Origin: a virus
Strand: one strand, 5' to 3'
IMG/VR virus record: IMGVR_UViG_3300025085_000023
Coordinates: 1 to 58,367 of that record
Length of the DNA: 58,367 nt
The translations under genes were made by a program, and so were the position numbers. This document shows, in pieces, positions 50,261 to 58,367 of this stretch (position 1 is its first letter; each line of letters starts with the position of its first letter). The notes under the pieces are model-generated. The model searched no databases. It saw only the letters and a list, made by a program, of their open reading frames with translations, and was not told where the DNA came from.

Positions 50261-51337
50261 TCAACCAACAGATGGAGCAATCAAGGCCACAGGTGTGGAC
50301 TCAGCTGCTGCAAGATCAAGCGGGAAGTTATGCGCGTTTCTTTCGTGCATGACTTCCATTCCGAGACCTGCTCTGTTGAGCACGTCTGCCCAGGTGTTGA
50401 GCACACGTCCTTGTCCGTCGAGGATGGACTGGTTGAAGTTGAATCCATTGAGGTTAAATGCCATGGTGCTTACGCCCAGTGCGGTGAACCAGATTCCAAC
50501 TACAGGCCATGCTGCGAGGAAGAAGTGCAGTGAACGGGAGTTGTTGAATGATGCATATTGGAAGATCAAACGACCGAAGTAACCATGGGCTGCGACGATG
50601 TTGTATGTTTCTTCTTCTTGACCGAACTTGTAACCATAGTTCTGTGACTCTGTTTCAGTCGTTTCACGAACGAGTGAGGAAGTAACGAGACTTCCATGCA
50701 TAGCAGAGAAAAGAGATCCACCGAATACCCCAGCAACACCGAGCATATGGAACGGGTGCATAAGGATGTTGTGTTCTGCTTGGAATACAAGCATGTAGTT
50801 AAAAGTACCAGAGATACCAAGAGGCATAGCATCGGAGAATGAACCTTGACCGAACGGATAGACTAGGAATACTGCACTTGCTGCAGCGACTGGAGCAGAA
50901 TATGCTACACAGATCCAGGGGCGCATACCAAGGCGGTATGAGAGTTCCCATTCACGTCCCATGTATGCGTAGATACCAATGAGGAAGTGAAAGACTACCA
51001 GTTGGAAAGGACCGCCGTTATACAACCACTCATCGAGTGATGCGGCTTCCCAGATGGGATAGAAGTGAAGACCAATTGCGTTGGAGGATGGGACAACTGC
51101 ACCAGAGATGATGTTGTTTCCATACATGAGTGAACCAGCGACTGGTTCGCGGATGCCGTCGATATCGACAGGAGGTGCTGCTACGAAAGCAACGATGAAG
51201 CAGATGGTTGCCGCCAACAGAGTTGGGATCATCAGTACACCAAACCAACCGACATAGAGACGATTGTTAGTTGATGTCACCCACTCACAGAAATTCTGCC
51301 ATGGGGATGTTTGTTGTCTTGAGAGAGTTGTAGCCAT
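50261..51337 (-). CDS. psbA: Photosystem II D1 protein
   Basis: 358 aa from the ATG at 51337; a TTG four codons earlier is unlikely. [55 protein letters not shown] with the redox Tyr, and [14 protein letters not shown] with the C-terminal cleavage site after Ala are typical. [10 protein letters not shown] shows Glu at the position equivalent to residue 130, the high-light D1:2 type. D1 is the fast-turnover PSII subunit. No intron. Upstream lies a consensus promoter and a leader of about 165 nt. Confidence 0.99.
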   Translation of the reverse strand: MATTLSRQQTSPWQNFCEWVTSTNNRLYVGWFGVLMIPTLLAATICFIVAFVAAPPVDIDGIREPVAGSLMYGNNIISGAVVPSSNAIGLHFYPIWEAASLDEWLYNGGPFQLVVFHFLIGIYAYMGREWELSYRLGMRPWICVAYSAPVAAASAVFLVYPFGQGSFSDAMPLGISGTFNYMLVFQAEHNILMHPFHMLGVAGVFGGSLFSAMHGSLVTSSLVRETTETESQNYGYKFGQEEETYNIVAAHGYFGRLIFQYASFNNSRSLHFFLAAWPVVGIWFTALGVSTMAFNLNGFNFNQSILDGQGRVLNTWADVLNRAGLGMEVMHERNAHNFPLDLAAAESTPVALIAPSVG

Positions 51338-51507
51338 TGTTTTAAACAAAAAAGTAAGACCATCAGGGAAATGGTGGAGTTACTATTCCTATGCCACCCT
51401 TAGGCACAGGTATGAAAGACTATTGTTTAGACACGCTGTTTAGTCTTGGTAAGGCGTGTAAAGAAGCGTTAAGAAATGTGTTGGTTCCTTAACCTGCCGA
51501 TGTATTT

Positions 51508-51536
51508 AGTATAGCAGATGAGGTGTTGTCTGTCAA
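51508..51536 (-). promoter_or_regulatory. psbA promoter
   Basis: TTGACA (51531-51536), 17-nt spacer, TATACT (51508-51513) on the minus strand, with CTAAATAC overlapping its 3' end as a late-like motif. The leader to the ATG has inverted repeats (ACCAT/ATGGT; TGCC/GGCA). Confidence 0.82.
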
Positions 51537-51565
51537 GCTCTTAAAGATGAGCATTTGTACTCAAG

Positions 51566-51596
51566 TTGACAGGCGTCTCAACCACCCAGTTATTAT
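51566..51596 (+). promoter_or_regulatory. Possible early promoter for the plus-strand fibre genes
   Basis: TTGACA (51566-51571) on the plus strand with TATTAT 19 nt further (51591-51596). The spacer is longer than ideal. It is back to back with the psbA promoter, 30 nt apart. Confidence 0.4.
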
Positions 51597-51653
51597 AGCG
51601 CATAATCAAAGAGAGTGCGAGCATGTGTGCCAGTACCTCACCTGGCATACTCC

Positions 51654-51661
51654 TATAAATA
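51654..51661 (+). promoter_or_regulatory. T4-type late promoter for the fibre genes
   Basis: TATAAATA on the plus strand, 33 nt before the ATG at 51695, matches the late consensus exactly. A hairpin TGCCAG/CTGGCA lies just upstream. Confidence 0.75.
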
Positions 51662-51694
51662 ATGTTAGAAATAAAGCACCTCGGCACCTGAGAC

Positions 51695-54600
51695 ATGGCA
51701 GATCGTTTTCCACTAATTGTTAATGCTACAAGTAGAAAGATTGAAGAACTTGTAGCAGGTGACAATCTAGATCTAACGGGTAACGGAATTGTTATCGCTG
51801 GTAACTCAGGAACCACTGGACAATACCTCAAAGTTGATTCTGGTTTTGTTACTTGGGATAATCCAGGTGATGTCTATCTAACATTAGGACAGACAATAAC
51901 CAATAAGACATTCGAGACGTGTGTTTTTAATGGTTCTGTTAACACAATCACAAACTTACCCAATAGTTCCCTGTCAAATTCTTCCATTACTATTAATGGA
52001 ATTCAAGTTGCATTAGGTGGTGTTGTTTCTACTCCTGATAATAATACAACCTTTGCCCTATCAGCTGATGATGGTAGTACATCTTTAAGAAAAAGTATTG
52101 TACTTACAGATAGCATTGGTTCTACAGATGAAGTTATTTTTGAAGTTGGAACTCCTGCAAGTGTTCCTAGTGGATCTAATGCTCTGTCATTAGAACTGGC
52201 AAGAGTCAACAACATCATTACTATTTCTGGTAGTGTAGTTGATAACGATACAGTTACAACCATTCAAGCATCAACTGGTGGTCAGGCACAGACAGGTGCA
52301 ATGCAGTTTTCTGGTACTGGTGGCGCAACAGTCAGTCAAGATACTGGCACCAAAACTATTACAATCAACTCTCTTAATGATGATACGATCACCAAAATTA
52401 GATCTGGATCTGGTGGATCATATGCTGATGGAGACTTCACTTTCTTAGCGGGATCCCAAGTTAGTATTAATCAAGCACCTAATGGATCTACAGGAGACCC
52501 TGAGATTACAATCTCCTCCGTTGATACCATCACCAACATTAAAGGTGGTGTTTCTGGAACACTTACTAATGGTGATATAACACTCACTGGTGGTAGTGGT
52601 GGTAATGTAACTGTTAGTCAAACTGGAACAACAATCGAAATTGATTCCCAAAATGATGATACTATTACAAAGGTTGGATCTGGTACTGAAGTACTATCTG
52701 ATGGTAACTTCCGATTCAAGCAATCAGGTGCTACCACAATCACACAATCAACTAATGCATCAGGTGAAATTGAAATTGAGATCAGTTCTCTCAACTCTGA
52801 CACAGGTGCATCTCTTAGTGCAGGTGAAGGTCTTGCTCTTAATAATTCTTCTGGAACATTCTCAGTTAAGAATTCTGGAAACCTGATTGATAATAGAGTT
52901 TCTAAATGGGATAACGGCAACTCTCAGTTTGCTAATAGTATTATTACTGATGATGGTAGTACAGTAACTATCAATGGTGACCTTCAGATCACAGGTAACA
53001 ATACTATTATTGACACTACCACTCTACAGGTAGAAGATAATGTAATTGAACTTAGAAAGGGTGCAAGCATCACTGGTGCTGATGGTGGTATCCAGGTTAA
53101 CAGAACTACTCAACCAGACGGAGCGATTGCAACATTCAATAGACTTGAATGGTATGAAGCAGGTGCTTACTGGAGATCATTCGACAATGGTGGTATTGCA
53201 AAAAGGTTTGTTACAGAAACTGAAACACAAACCCTCACTAATAAAACTTTAACAGCACCTGAACTAACCAACCCCACAATTGGAACTGCAACTGCTACCA
53301 CGATTAATGGTCTAACCATTACAGCAACTTCAGGTTCTACCTTCACACTATCTGACCTAAAAACATTTAGTGTCTCCAATACTCTAACATTTACTGGTGT
53401 TGACGGAAGTAGTATTAACTTTGGAACTGGTGGTGGTGCTGGTGCAACTGTTGCCTACTCATCCAATACACTTGGTGCATTTGCTACAACAACTTCCACT
53501 CAATTAAGAGGTGTTGTATCTGATAGTACAGGTACTGGATCACTGATGTTTGCTAACAATGCTGTAGTATCCACCACTCTTAATACAAGTAGTTCAACTT
53601 TTGACCTACTCAATACATCAGCACTAACAATTAACTTTGCTGGTGCTGCCACAGCATTGAATATAGGTGCTGGCAGTGGTACTACAACGATTAGCAACTC
53701 TGTATCAATTGCTAAGAGTGCAACCCTTGGAACTCTAGTATCAGATACACTGACAGTCAATGGAAGAGCAGACTTTGTAAATGCAGACATTACTATTAGA
53801 GATGCTGGTGGATTTGGTATCGGTATTGGTAGAGGTGGCGGTGAAGTTCAAACAAATACTCGCGTTGGTTATGCAGCACTGAATGCTAACCAATCTGGTA
53901 TTCATCAAACAGCTTTTGGTTACTCTGCTCTACAGGGAGTAACTTCTGGTTCTGGTAATACCGCCGTAGGTTACAGATCACAGGCTAATCTAGATGATGG
54001 AGACAACAACGTTTCCATTGGTAAAGATTCATTGTACCAACTAGATTCTGGTGAGGGTAACGTTGCAGTAGGAAGAAGTTCTCTAGAGAATAATACTGCA
54101 GGAGACTACAATGTATGTCTGGGACACTATGCAGGTTACGCACAAACTGGTAGTGGTAATGTTCTGATCGGTCCTGCATCTACAGAAGATAGTACTAGTG
54201 CAACCTATGCAGCATCTTCTGCTGGTGGTGATAATCAATTGATCATTGGTTCTGGTACTGGAACATGGATTAAAGGTGATAGTTCATATAATCTTACGGT
54301 ACCAAATGACTTTAGAGTTCAAGGAACCGCAACCATCGATGGTGATTTGGTGGTTCAAGGAACTACTACTAGTATTAATTCGGCAAACATCACGATCGAT
54401 GATAAGAGTCTAGAACTTGCTGCTGTTACAAACCAAACGTTTACAGCAGACTATGTTAGCGGAAGTGCCAACGTAACCAACATTGATCCTGTTGTTGGTT
54501 TGATTGAAGGTATGGAAATTACCATACCAAGTGCTGGTGTGAGTACTCCTGCTGGTACATACATCGTTGCCTTTGATGGTGCTGCAAAAACAGCAACTCT

Positions 54601-55327
54601 ATCTACTGCTATCACTGGTTCTACTGGTGATGCAACATTCATTGCTACTGGTCCAACAGATCTTGGTGCAAATGGTGGTGGAATAGTCCTGAAAGGTACA
54701 CCTGTTGCATCTGGAGGCACGGGAGATAAGACTCTACTATATGATCACAGCAGAACAGATAAGTATTGGGTCTCTACAGAAAACTTTGAACTTAATTCTG
54801 GTAAGAAATTTGCTATTGGTAACCAATTAATTATTGATTCTACAGGTCTTGGTAATAGTGTTGTTGATTCTTCACTAACATCAGTTGGTACACTTACTAG
54901 TCTATCTGTTGATGGTCCTATCGTTCTTGGAGGACGTTCTATAGAAAAAGTATTCTCTACTTTTGCTACCAACTTTAGTATGACAGGCAATACATTGAGT
55001 ATTAGTACTGCTGCTGCAAATACTATCGTAGGCACTACACCAACTACTTCTATTGATACATGGGACTTGAGTACAGCAGATGCTTCTGGTACTATTTTAC
55101 AAAACGGACAATCAATTACAATTACTTTAATTATTGATGCCAATACCGCAGCTATATATGGTGATGCATGTAATGTAGACGGAAACGCAGTCACTAACGG
55201 AGTTAGTTGGTCAGGAGGTTCTCCTCCAATTGCTACATCAAATACTGATATCCTAACTTTTCTTATTGTTAGAGACACTGGTGGTATCACCAGAGTATAT
55301 GGTCAAGGAAACACAGACTTTAGCTAA
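51695..55327 (+). CDS. Tail fibre-like protein with YadA-head-like repeats
   Basis: 1,210 aa, Thr/Ser/Asn/Gly-rich, almost no Cys. Residues ~180-400 contain repeated strands DDTITKIRSGSGGSYADGDF, DTITNIKGGVSGTLTNGDIT and DDTITKVGSGTEVLSDGNFR, a shaft repeat of about 43 residues. Residues ~720-826 show YadA-head-like units (NTRVGYAALNANQSGIHQTA, GNTAVGYRSQAN, NNVSIGKDS, GNVAVGRSSL, GNVLIG). The C-terminal domain is globular. Such repeats form trimeric beta-roll stalks. A virion fibre for host contact is the best guess. Confidence 0.8.
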   Translation: MADRFPLIVNATSRKIEELVAGDNLDLTGNGIVIAGNSGTTGQYLKVDSGFVTWDNPGDVYLTLGQTITNKTFETCVFNGSVNTITNLPNSSLSNSSITINGIQVALGGVVSTPDNNTTFALSADDGSTSLRKSIVLTDSIGSTDEVIFEVGTPASVPSGSNALSLELARVNNIITISGSVVDNDTVTTIQASTGGQAQTGAMQFSGTGGATVSQDTGTKTITINSLNDDTITKIRSGSGGSYADGDFTFLAGSQVSINQAPNGSTGDPEITISSVDTITNIKGGVSGTLTNGDITLTGGSGGNVTVSQTGTTIEIDSQNDDTITKVGSGTEVLSDGNFRFKQSGATTITQSTNASGEIEIEISSLNSDTGASLSAGEGLALNNSSGTFSVKNSGNLIDNRVSKWDNGNSQFANSIITDDGSTVTINGDLQITGNNTIIDTTTLQVEDNVIELRKGASITGADGGIQVNRTTQPDGAIATFNRLEWYEAGAYWRSFDNGGIAKRFVTETETQTLTNKTLTAPELTNPTIGTATATTINGLTITATSGSTFTLSDLKTFSVSNTLTFTGVDGSSINFGTGGGAGATVAYSSNTLGAFATTTSTQLRGVVSDSTGTGSLMFANNAVVSTTLNTSSSTFDLLNTSALTINFAGAATALNIGAGSGTTTISNSVSIAKSATLGTLVSDTLTVNGRADFVNADITIRDAGGFGIGIGRGGGEVQTNTRVGYAALNANQSGIHQTAFGYSALQGVTSGSGNTAVGYRSQANLDDGDNNVSIGKDSLYQLDSGEGNVAVGRSSLENNTAGDYNVCLGHYAGYAQTGSGNVLIGPASTEDSTSATYAASSAGGDNQLIIGSGTGTWIKGDSSYNLTVPNDFRVQGTATIDGDLVVQGTTTSINSANITIDDKSLELAAVTNQTFTADYVSGSANVTNIDPVVGLIEGMEITIPSAGVSTPAGTYIVAFDGAAKTATLSTAITGSTGDATFIATGPTDLGANGGGIVLKGTPVASGGTGDKTLLYDHSRTDKYWVSTENFELNSGKKFAIGNQLIIDSTGLGNSVVDSSLTSVGTLTSLSVDGPIVLGGRSIEKVFSTFATNFSMTGNTLSISTAAANTIVGTTPTTSIDTWDLSTADASGTILQNGQSITITLIIDANTAAIYGDACNVDGNAVTNGVSWSGGSPPIATSNTDILTFLIVRDTGGITRVYGQGNTDFS

Positions 55328-55337
55328 GGATAGATAG

Positions 55338-58300
55338 ATGCCAGTAGGATTTAGTAGTGCTGCCAGAAACCTTTTTCTTTTAGGTTCGTCTGGAGCAGAC
55401 GCAGTAACCAATTTTTTTAAAGCAATTGATAAGTCCTCCAATCCAAATGAAGGATATTATACTCCCAGTCAAATTAAATATAATTATTCAGATGGAAAAT
55501 TTCTTCTATCGGGTACGGGATTAGGAAATGATTCATTTGGTTGGGTAGAAAAAAGAGATTACGATGGGAGTAATAGTACATCAACCGAAGAGTGGGGAGT
55601 TAGAATATCCCCTGCTGTATACAGCAGTGCTCTAACTCTAACTACCATGGAGTTAGATAGTAATGATAATGTAATTGTTGTTGGTAAATATGGTGGTGTG
55701 AATGGTGACTATGGATTAGAAGCACCTTATATTGCTAAGTATTCTAATGCTGGTGTGCTTGACTGGCAATCAACATCTTCTACTGGTGACCTAGAGTATA
55801 CAGGTGTTACATCAGATAGTAGCGGAAACTATTATGCTTGTGGTAATACACCTGACACTCAAATATCAGCATTAGGATCAGATGTCGCAATAGCATACGT
55901 AGAAAAGTTTGATAGTAATGGCAACCCTGGATGGGGTAAGGCAGCATCGATGCCTAATAGAGATGCTGTTCTTACTAAGATTGCTTCTAATAATAAAGGA
56001 GCAGTAATTGCTGTTGGTTATCTGGAAGACGATAGTGCCAAAAAAGGATACATTGTTAAGATTGATTCTAGCACAGGAGAAGTTCTATGGGATAGAACTA
56101 TCAAATCACAATATGATCCTGATGGATTGAATTCATACCAAGATGTTGAGTGTAAAGATATTTTTATTGATTCTAGTGGTCAAATTTATATCGTAGGAAA
56201 CAAATTTAATCATGGATTTATTATTAAATATACAGCAGAAGGTAATATTATTTGGCAAAAACAAACTGACGAAGGACTTTTTAATAATTTTACTTTTGAA
56301 CAAGTATTTTCAGATGGCGAGACAGAACAAGCAGTTGTTTTTGGAACAGTTTCAGGTGGACTAGGCGTTAAGAGAGGACTCTTAAGTAAATATTCTAAGA
56401 ATGGAGATCTTGTTTGGAGAAGGTTTCTTGAAAGTTCGAGAGATTCAGGACTTCAATTTGATAACGTAAGTTTAGATGCCGACCCATCTTTTTATTACCT
56501 ACTTTTTTGTGATCAAGTAACTTCTGGTATGAACCCTACTAAGTATACTTTTGGTAAAGTAAGTTCTTCTGGTAATGGACTTGGAGATTTTCAATATTCT
56601 TCTGATGGTTCTACAACTATTGACTATAAAGTCCTAAACGCTCCAGATCAAATTGGTAGACTATCAGATGGTTCTGTTAGCAATAGCAGTAGTGATCTAA
56701 TGTCATATCCATTCACTGCCAACAAACTTCTCTTTGATGACCTTGCTACTAATATCTCTAACAAGAAGAGACAGATGGATAGTGCTGATAACTTTGAGTA
56801 TAGTGGTAGTCCTGCTATTAGAGTTAATGACTTCCAAGAACTGAACCTGTTGGGTGATGTCTATTCTGGTAGTGGGAACTGGTTAGACCAATCTGGTAAA
56901 GGAAATGATGGAATTATTTCTTTATCTGGTCCTTTTGCTGGTTCTGGATATGGTTCTGGATCTTTAAATTTTCCAGGAGGTAGCACAGATCGTTTAGAAA
57001 TTGCTAATAGTGCTGACTTTAATTTTGGAACTGGAGCATATACTATTGAAATGTTTATCAAAACCACGGCATCTGCTGGGTGGTTATATCACGAAAACGA
57101 CCCAAATGATAGTGGTATGAGGTTGTGTGTTGGAACTAATGGATCTACTGGATCAAATGACGGAAGAATAGAATTTAACGAACAAGTGTCTAATGCTGAT
57201 AATGCTATTCAAGGTTCCACTCAAATAAATGACGGACAGTGGCATCATATTGCTGTTGTTAGGGGTGCTTCTGGAGATGCTACAAAATTATATGTTGATG
57301 GAGTATTAGATGCTACTGGATCTGCTAACAGAAACTTTGATAGTAGTGACACTCTTTACATAGGTGCTAGGGGAACTTATGGTGGTAATGAATATGCTGG
57401 TGAAATTTCTAATTTGAGAGTTGTGAAAGGAGTTCAAGTATATACAGGAAACTTCACTCCGCCATCAGCACCACTTGATGATGTATCTGGAACTTCTTTA
57501 ATTATTGATGGTAGTTCCATTACAGATACAAGTTCAAATAATAGAACTATTACTTTGGTTGGAGGAATTACCGCTAAAAATCCATCTCCTACCCACAACG
57601 CCGCTGGATACTGGGAGTTTGATAGAGTAGATGATTATATATCTGTAGATACACTACCCGATTTTGATACTATAACTGTCGAGATGTGGAGTACCATGAA
57701 TGGAAGCGCGACAGCACCCATTTACAGGGTTGGTGTAATAAAAACTAGCGATGCGGATTGGCCTGATGGTTTTGGAATGTACGAAAGGGTGACCAATTTG
57801 GGTGGTGGTGCGTTCTCGAATACATTTAACTGGTTTGTAAACCAATGGAACGGTAGTCATATTATTTCAGTTGATGTAAACAGTTCTGAATACACACAAT
57901 TTACCCATTGGGTTGGAACATATGATGGAAGCAATATGAGATTATATAAGAATGGTGTGCTACTAGATAGCTCCGCTTACACAGATACTATAGTTAATTC
58001 AGATAGACCTCTTTACATAGGCGGAGGAGAAACAGCTCCTTATGTAGTTGCTGCATGGGGTGATCATCATTGGTGGTGGGATGGAGACATCGGTGATGTT
58101 CGTGTCTATCCAAGAGCACTAACACCAGCACAAGTCTACCAGAACTACAACGCTACCAAGTCTAAGTATACCTATGAAGCATCTTCCACAGCACCTATGA
58201 TTGGTCCTGGTACTTCAGCTTCTAGTAATTTGCTTCTGAACTATGACTTTGGAAACAGAGCAACTTATGATCCTGCTACGAATAAATTCTCAAATAGTTC

Positions 58301-58367
58301 TGATATAACAGGTAGTAGTTGGAGTTGGTTGGGTGCTACTCCCCCCACAATTACACCAAATGCAGCA
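55338..58367 (+). CDS. Tail fibre-like protein with propeller-like repeats and LamG domains (C-terminus outside window)
   Basis: A frame of 1,010 codons from the ATG at 55338 (AAGGA 8 nt upstream) to the window edge without a stop. The first ~430 residues have repeated blocks of the type DSNDNVIVVGKYGG, AKYSNAGVLDWQ, VKIDSSTGEVLWD and DSSGQIYIVGN, like SBBP/beta-propeller repeats. Two concanavalin/LamG-type domains follow: one with YTIEMFIKT, DGQWHHIAVVRG, KLYVDGVLDA, and one with ITVEMWST, MRLYKNGVLLDSS, GDIGDVRVYPRALTP. LamG domains bind sugars, so receptor binding is inferred. Confidence 0.82.
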   Translation, partial: MPVGFSSAARNLFLLGSSGADAVTNFFKAIDKSSNPNEGYYTPSQIKYNYSDGKFLLSGTGLGNDSFGWVEKRDYDGSNSTSTEEWGVRISPAVYSSALTLTTMELDSNDNVIVVGKYGGVNGDYGLEAPYIAKYSNAGVLDWQSTSSTGDLEYTGVTSDSSGNYYACGNTPDTQISALGSDVAIAYVEKFDSNGNPGWGKAASMPNRDAVLTKIASNNKGAVIAVGYLEDDSAKKGYIVKIDSSTGEVLWDRTIKSQYDPDGLNSYQDVECKDIFIDSSGQIYIVGNKFNHGFIIKYTAEGNIIWQKQTDEGLFNNFTFEQVFSDGETEQAVVFGTVSGGLGVKRGLLSKYSKNGDLVWRRFLESSRDSGLQFDNVSLDADPSFYYLLFCDQVTSGMNPTKYTFGKVSSSGNGLGDFQYSSDGSTTIDYKVLNAPDQIGRLSDGSVSNSSSDLMSYPFTANKLLFDDLATNISNKKRQMDSADNFEYSGSPAIRVNDFQELNLLGDVYSGSGNWLDQSGKGNDGIISLSGPFAGSGYGSGSLNFPGGSTDRLEIANSADFNFGTGAYTIEMFIKTTASAGWLYHENDPNDSGMRLCVGTNGSTGSNDGRIEFNEQVSNADNAIQGSTQINDGQWHHIAVVRGASGDATKLYVDGVLDATGSANRNFDSSDTLYIGARGTYGGNEYAGEISNLRVVKGVQVYTGNFTPPSAPLDDVSGTSLIIDGSSITDTSSNNRTITLVGGITAKNPSPTHNAAGYWEFDRVDDYISVDTLPDFDTITVEMWSTMNGSATAPIYRVGVIKTSDADWPDGFGMYERVTNLGGGAFSNTFNWFVNQWNGSHIISVDVNSSEYTQFTHWVGTYDGSNMRLYKNGVLLDSSAYTDTIVNSDRPLYIGGGETAPYVVAAWGDHHWWWDGDIGDVRVYPRALTPAQVYQNYNATKSKYTYEASSTAPMIGPGTSASSNLLLNYDFGNRATYDPATNKFSNSSDITGSSWSWLGATPPTITPNAA

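Noticed and set aside
50240-50268. TATAAT with TTGGTT at 17 nt at the psbA end as a psbD promoter.
   Set aside because: The start site would fall inside the terminator hairpin, and the -35 match is poor.
50229-50582. Plus-strand ORF of 117 codons antisense to the psbA 3' end.
   Set aside because: Shadow of the highly conserved D1 coding sequence; no ribosome site or protein-like conservation pattern.
48900-51695. High-light-inducible (hli) gene expected near psbA.
   Set aside because: No frame with the ExxNGRxAMxGF motif was seen in or around the psbA/psbD block.

Overview
This window is a contiguous piece of a T4-like contractile-tailed cyanophage genome (marine cyanomyovirus infecting Prochlorococcus or Synechococcus). 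Three kinds of genes support this: photosystem II genes psbA and psbD with the phycobilin-lyase-like cpeT; T4 core genes (gp4, gp48, gp53, gp26-like, gp5-like hub, gp32, gp33, RNase H); and typical cyanophage metabolic genes (purS, purM, purC, speD, thyX, phoH, glutaredoxins, 2OG-Fe(II) oxygenases). The DNA is AT-rich and tightly packed. Neighbouring genes very often share ATGA, TAATG or TGATG stop/start overlaps.

Layout. 1-18120 (minus): distal tail/adhesion block with a partial glycine-rich protein, a VWA + Ig-like repeat protein, two tail-collar-domain proteins and a giant 4,356-residue structural protein behind a TATAAATA late promoter. 18195-18360: tRNA-Asn and an unexplained structured element. 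18411-25095 (minus): accessory operon with two 2OG oxygenases, cpeT, a monothiol glutaredoxin, purS, purM, purC and many small genes, several below 60 codons, all downstream of a strong sigma-70 promoter at 25158-25186. 25241-37137 (minus): baseplate hub and tail-lysis block, with a needle-like beta-helix protein, hub OB-fold protein, gp27-like protein, two paralogous large proteins carrying an M23 peptidase and a lysozyme-like domain, the gp26/gp51-like pair and a gp19/gp54-fold protein. 37171-39917 (plus): gp4, an unassigned protein, gp48 and gp53, divergent from the hub block through overlapping late promoters. 39965-48891 (minus): replication, transcription and metabolism, with gp32, DUF1825-like, gp33, PD-(D/E)XK exonuclease, phoH, thyX, speD, rnh, a glutaredoxin and a third 2OG oxygenase. 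48909-51337 (minus): a small membrane protein, psbD and psbA. 51695-58367 (plus): two large tail-fibre-like genes with YadA-head-like repeats, a beta-propeller-like region and LamG domains; the second runs off the window.

How it works together. Early/host-type promoters (TTGACA, 17-nt spacer, TATAAT-like) drive the metabolic, replication and photosynthesis genes. T4-type late promoters (xATAAATA) drive structural genes, using gp33 as coactivator. PSII subunits and the purine, pyrimidine, polyamine and thioredoxin-like genes would support energy and nucleotide supply for phage DNA synthesis.

The most notable signals are (i) a perfect -1 slippery heptamer, in the correct frame, joining the gp26-like gene to a 58-codon downstream ORF; (ii) two intrinsic terminators whose hairpin loop is exactly the -35 hexamer TTGACA of the next promoter; (iii) paralogous tail proteins with two different wall-degrading domains; (iv) a five-copy CxxD...GGN helical repeat in the giant protein; and (v) a duplicated ~57-bp intergenic element.
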